Assembly: GCA_965601825.1 (NCBI GenBank)
Contig: OZ271839.1
Location: 558,001-622,000 of the forward strand
Source: HXMU1420-13 sp965601825
GTDB lineage: Bacteria > Bacteroidota > Rhodothermia > Balneolales > Balneolaceae
Length of the DNA: 64,000 nt
Direction: 5' to 3'
This document shows positions 61,255 through 64,000 of this stretch, one piece after another. How positions within the stretch are numbered: position 1 is the first letter of the stretch; each line of letters opens with the position of its first letter. Position numbers and translations under genes: made by a program. The notes below the pieces were generated by a model. That model did not search any database, had not been told where the DNA came from, and was given only the letters and a program-made list of their open reading frames with translations.

Positions 61255-61823
61255 TGAAAATTAAATTTAGTCCGTTCTTAATAGTAACTCTAGGATTACT
61301 TACGGCTCTATCTGCTTGTAAACAAGAGCCAATCATTGAGACGAGATATACTCCCGTTGGAAATCGAAAAAGTCCGATTTCAATAAGCTCTATTAAACAT
61401 GAAGGGACTTATATAAAAGTTGTATATGGACAGCCATATCGAAATGGAAGAACCATTTTCGGTGATTGGGAACCTTATGGCAAAGTTTGGAGAACGGGAG
61501 CTAACGAAGCTACAGAAATTACATTTACACGACCAGTTTTTATGGGTGATGAAGTAGTGGAAGCGGGGACTTATGCTCTTTTCACAATTCCTAATGAAGA
61601 GAACTGGACCATTATTCTAAATTCAGAGCTTGGTCAATGGGGTGCTTTCGAATACAATGAAGATCGTGATTATCATCGTTTTGAAGTTCCTGTAACTAAT
61701 CTAGAAAACCCGGTTGAAGCACTAACAATGAGTTTTTCTGAGGTAACAACTACAATGACTACATTAAGTCTATCCTGGGATTTGGTTCAGGTAGAAATCC
61801 CTATCAGGTTTTACGGCGAGTAA
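61254..61823 (+). CDS. DUF2911 lipoprotein
   Basis: This is a 189-residue lipoprotein with lipobox ALSACKQ, then the DUF2911 pattern: SPISISSIKHEGTYIKVVYGQPYRNGR, IFGDWEPYGKVWRTGANEATEITF, AGTYALFTIPNEENWTIILN and LSLSWDLVQVEIPI. The family is common in Bacteroidota and has no assigned function. It is translationally coupled to the upstream peptidase-barrel protein by a one-base overlap, suggesting joint action in the envelope. Confidence 0.9.
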   Translation: MKIKFSPFLIVTLGLLTALSACKQEPIIETRYTPVGNRKSPISISSIKHEGTYIKVVYGQPYRNGRTIFGDWEPYGKVWRTGANEATEITFTRPVFMGDEVVEAGTYALFTIPNEENWTIILNSELGQWGAFEYNEDRDYHRFEVPVTNLENPVEALTMSFSEVTTTMTTLSLSWDLVQVEIPIRFYGE

Positions 61824-61826
61824 GTT

Positions 61827-62165
61827 TTATACTAAATCTAGTAGTTCTTGTGGAACATCTATATCCATTCTTAATACCTGAGAAGCATGCGTTTTTCCCT
61901 GTGCATCAAGTTTTAAAGAAACAGTTCCTCCACCACCCAGGCTTTCGTGTAGAATGAAATTTAGGGCGCCAATATTTGGGAGTTCATAACGATCCACTTT
62001 GCCTTTACACACGTATTTCATGTGATCTTTAACTACTTCAGGAGTTAATTTTTCTTTTAGGAAAGGATAGATCTCCGGGTGACGAGCTATTATTCCAACA
62101 TTACTTCCGTTGCCCTTATCTCCGCTTCTACCATGGGCAATTCTTATAAGTTTAACTACAGGCAT
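61827..62165 (-). CDS. AtuA-related C-terminal domain protein
   Basis: This is a 112-residue stand-alone protein; the Met at 62165 is chosen as the longer frame from 62246 overlaps the next gene's end. It matches the C-terminal domain of AtuA-type (acyclic terpene utilisation, DUF1446-linked) proteins: IAHGRSGDKGNGSNVGIIAR, PNIGALNFILHESLGGGGTVSL and a Ser/Gly-rich loop. In many bacteria this part is separate from the large domain, which may be located elsewhere. No terpene or acyl-CoA carboxylase genes are adjacent here. Confidence 0.85.
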   Translation of the reverse strand: MPVVKLIRIAHGRSGDKGNGSNVGIIARHPEIYPFLKEKLTPEVVKDHMKYVCKGKVDRYELPNIGALNFILHESLGGGGTVSLKLDAQGKTHASQVLRMDIDVPQELLDLV

Positions 62166-62200
62166 TCCGCTAATTTTATTCTGCCCGAATGGTACGCTTT

Positions 62201-62548
62201 TTATTCGATTGGAATTGATAAAACTTCTGAAATATCCTCGTCCCAATAAAAAAGTAAGTGATTTGCATCACTTGAATAACCAAGAATATCCGAAGTTGAA
62301 AGTAGTTGTGTTGTTTCACTTTCGACTTTATTTGAATCCGTAACAGTGGGAACCCAAAGTATTACAGCTAAAGTATTTTCATTTACGGCAAAATAGTAGA
62401 TGTCTTCATTCAAGTTATTTCTAATCAGGAATTCATCATCTTCTACTATAGCAGAAATTGGTTCGAGATCATTTTCATTATCAAAAATGGAACATGCAGC
62501 CGTTACTATAAAAGCCAAAATAAAACCCAATAGCATTTTATTATTCAT
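62201..62548 (-). CDS. Small lipoprotein, unknown
   Basis: This is a 115-residue protein with a lipoprotein signal (lipobox TAACSIF). The mature part, with IRNNLNEDIYYFAVNENTLAVILWVP, looks like an immunoglobulin-like or similar beta domain. No family recognised. It is followed 35 bases later by the AtuA-related gene, possibly in the same unit. Confidence 0.6.
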   Translation of the reverse strand: MNNKMLLGFILAFIVTAACSIFDNENDLEPISAIVEDDEFLIRNNLNEDIYYFAVNENTLAVILWVPTVTDSNKVESETTQLLSTSDILGYSSDANHLLFYWDEDISEVLSIPIE

Positions 62549-62630
62549 TCTGTATTTCTTTATTCAGTCTCCATTTTTGAAAAAAATAATACCTTTCACT
62601 AATTCTAACTTCACATATTGATGTGACCTT

Positions 62631-62867
62631 ATGTACGATTCCTCTTTTCTAATTCATCTTGTTCAAGCTAGAATGCCTTTTGGTAAATATGAAGGTCGTT
62701 ACGTTACCGATTTACCTGTTCATTATTTGGAATGGTTCAGTAGAGAAGGTTACCCAAATGGACAATTAGGTCAATATTTGTCGACGATGTATGAAATTAA
62801 AACCAATGGCATTGATTCAATTCTTGAACCTATAAAAAAAGAATTCAGACGAAAGCGTTGTCCTTGA
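62631..62867 (+). CDS. DUF3820 small protein
   Basis: This 78-residue protein matches DUF3820 in ARMPFGKYEGRYVTDLPVHYLEWFSREGYPNGQLGQYLS. The pattern 'MPFGKYxGxxxxDLPxxYLxWF' is conserved in the family, which is thought to be nucleic-acid related, but I know of no proven role. It is a single-gene unit. Confidence 0.85.
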   Translation: MYDSSFLIHLVQARMPFGKYEGRYVTDLPVHYLEWFSREGYPNGQLGQYLSTMYEIKTNGIDSILEPIKKEFRRKRCP

Positions 62868-62878
62868 TTTGATTCAAA

Positions 62879-63460
62879 TCATGAACAAATGCACTCTGTA
62901 TCACTAGTAATTAAGATTTTACCCTTTCCCCGAATATTCTGTTGTTCATCATTTACAGATGATCTATAGTTAATATCGAACATAACATACCAGCTACCAT
63001 CATCTCTCCTCTTCAATTTAACTTTACCACTATTACTTTTTAGCCAGTTAAAGTTAGAATCATTTTGATCAATAACCATTTCGCTTGAAAATCCATCATA
63101 GCCTGTAAGGCGGTGGTCAATACCAGCCTCTAAAATTGAATATTCGCCGTTTTTTAATTCCGTACTATATGATTGAAAATTAATTTCAAATCTACTGTTT
63201 TCGCTTTCATTTAAGATCACTACAGTAATTAGTAAGCGCTCGAAATTATTACCATCGTAGCTAGTGGGTAAAAATGCATAACTTGACGTATAGTCTACAT
63301 TTACGTCATCGATCATTCCTTCATATGAAAACGAATAATCCTTGTCAGTCACTATCTTAAAATCACTTTCAGAATCGGCAAACACCGAAAACGGATCATC
63401 CTTGCACCCCAATGTGATTATCACAATTATCAATGACAGAATATGAATAGCCTTTTTCAT
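62879..63460 (-). CDS. Lipoprotein, unknown
   Basis: This is a 193-residue protein with a lipoprotein signal (lipobox TLGCKDD) and a beta-rich mature part. It ends in SDTECICS, with Cys-x-Cys near the terminus. No family recognised. It lies downstream of, and on the same strand as, another similar gene at 63526, suggesting a pair. Confidence 0.6.
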   Translation of the reverse strand: MKKAIHILSLIIVIITLGCKDDPFSVFADSESDFKIVTDKDYSFSYEGMIDDVNVDYTSSYAFLPTSYDGNNFERLLITVVILNESENSRFEINFQSYSTELKNGEYSILEAGIDHRLTGYDGFSSEMVIDQNDSNFNWLKSNSGKVKLKRRDDGSWYVMFDINYRSSVNDEQQNIRGKGKILITSDTECICS

Positions 63461-63525
63461 AAGTAGATTGTAGTATCACAATTGTTTAGCTATAAGGTAA
63501 ACGAATTAAGTTAAAAGTAATGGAC

Positions 63526-64000
63526 TTAATTCAAATCTAATAACAATCGCCCTTCAAGCCTCACACTCATCGGATCGTAGTTATCAACTTGAATGTTCTG
63601 ATTATTTGTGTTATCCCTTTCAACCAGGTTCGTTAATTCAAGCGGTATATCAACGTCTAATAAAATGTAATCTGCATTGAATTCTCTGACTCTTAGTTCC
63701 CCGGATAATGAAGTGAAATCATATAAAAATGTGGTTGCTTCTCCTTCATCTCTCAATTGAAGTAATGTTGAATAATTACTGGTATAGCTTTTTTCCTCAA
63801 TAGGCTCAAAGAATCTAAAATATAAATCCCAGCTATCACCATTAGGCTGTTCCGTTAAAATTGCGAGGTTATTTACAGATTGATTTGGATCTATTTCTCC
63901 ATTGTCGGAATCAATCCTAATGTTAAATATCGTCCTATAATTAACCAGTAAACGCTCGTCCAACAGATCTGAAATGTCTCCATTTATTGACAGTCTAATC
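63526..64000 (-). CDS. Hypothetical protein, N-terminus cut by right edge
   Basis: The frame is open from the right edge (first full codon in frame at 63999) to the stop at 63526, so about 157 residues are seen and the start lies outside. The visible part is beta-rich (FNIRIDSDNGEIDPNQSVN, LTEQPNGDSWDLYFRFFEPI, SVRLEGRLLLDLN) with no motif I recognise. It is probably an envelope protein related in context to the lipoprotein downstream. Confidence 0.6.
   Translation of the reverse strand, partial: IRLSINGDISDLLDERLLVNYRTIFNIRIDSDNGEIDPNQSVNNLAILTEQPNGDSWDLYFRFFEPIEEKSYTSNYSTLLQLRDEGEATTFLYDFTSLSGELRVREFNADYILLDVDIPLELTNLVERDNTNNQNIQVDNYDPMSVRLEGRLLLDLN

Overview
The window looks like a chromosomal stretch from a Balneolota/Rhodothermota-type member of the Bacteroidota supergroup. 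The signs are several large secreted proteins ending in a type IX secretion (T9SS) sorting domain that opens with an NYPNPFNPAT-like motif, a hybrid two-component system (HTCS), a Na+-translocating NADH:quinone reductase (NQR), base composition near 40% GC by eye, few Shine-Dalgarno sequences, and DUF families typical of the group (DUF2911, DUF3127, DUF4097, DUF5916). I see no prophage, insertion sequence, CRISPR array or rRNA. The species call is inference.

Left part (1-15 kb, mostly minus strand): a partial gamma-glutamyltransferase; a three-gene ABC transport set (ATPase, FtsX-type permease with a very His-rich loop, DUF3299 protein) that looks metal-related; then a tandemly duplicated two-gene cassette (large T9SS protein plus a small Pro-Ile-Asp/CTERM-like protein, twice) preceded by a 1389-residue HTCS and by a 21-bp-spaced direct repeat that may be its operator. 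A tRNA-Arg(UCG) follows, with decayed copies of its sequence beside it.

Middle (15-41 kb): a complete nqrABCDEF operon with apbE behind a terminator and an NqrM-like gene facing it; queA; a lipoprotein; xseB-dxs; a DUF4097 repeat protein; a plus-strand run with proline dehydrogenase, a membrane metallopeptidase, a secreted YCII protein, an iodotyrosine-deiodinase-like nitroreductase, a TlpA thioredoxin, a two-domain VOC protein, a DUF559 nuclease beside palindromic repeats, a VAT1-like oxidoreductase, a DUF3127 SSB-like protein and an sbtA-sbtB bicarbonate transporter/PII pair. Intergenic regions between 32 and 42 kb carry several families of extragenic palindromes.

Right part (42-64 kb): a tightly overlapping seven-gene minus-strand operon (ACP, hotdog dehydratase, ThDP enzyme, NeuB-like synthase, acyl-AMP ligase, LuxE, LuxC). 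It combines an aldehyde-making LuxE/LuxC module with two carbon-carbon bond-forming enzymes, and I think it is the best candidate for an undescribed pathway. A GIY-YIG nuclease flanked by repeats separates it from a GNAT and a DUF5916 outer-membrane protein. Then come an M14 carboxypeptidase, a pilin-like protein, an atypical NRAMP homologue, a hemolysin-III/PAQR protein, a metalloprotease-propeller-barrel protein with DUF2911, and small lipoproteins, one running off the right edge.
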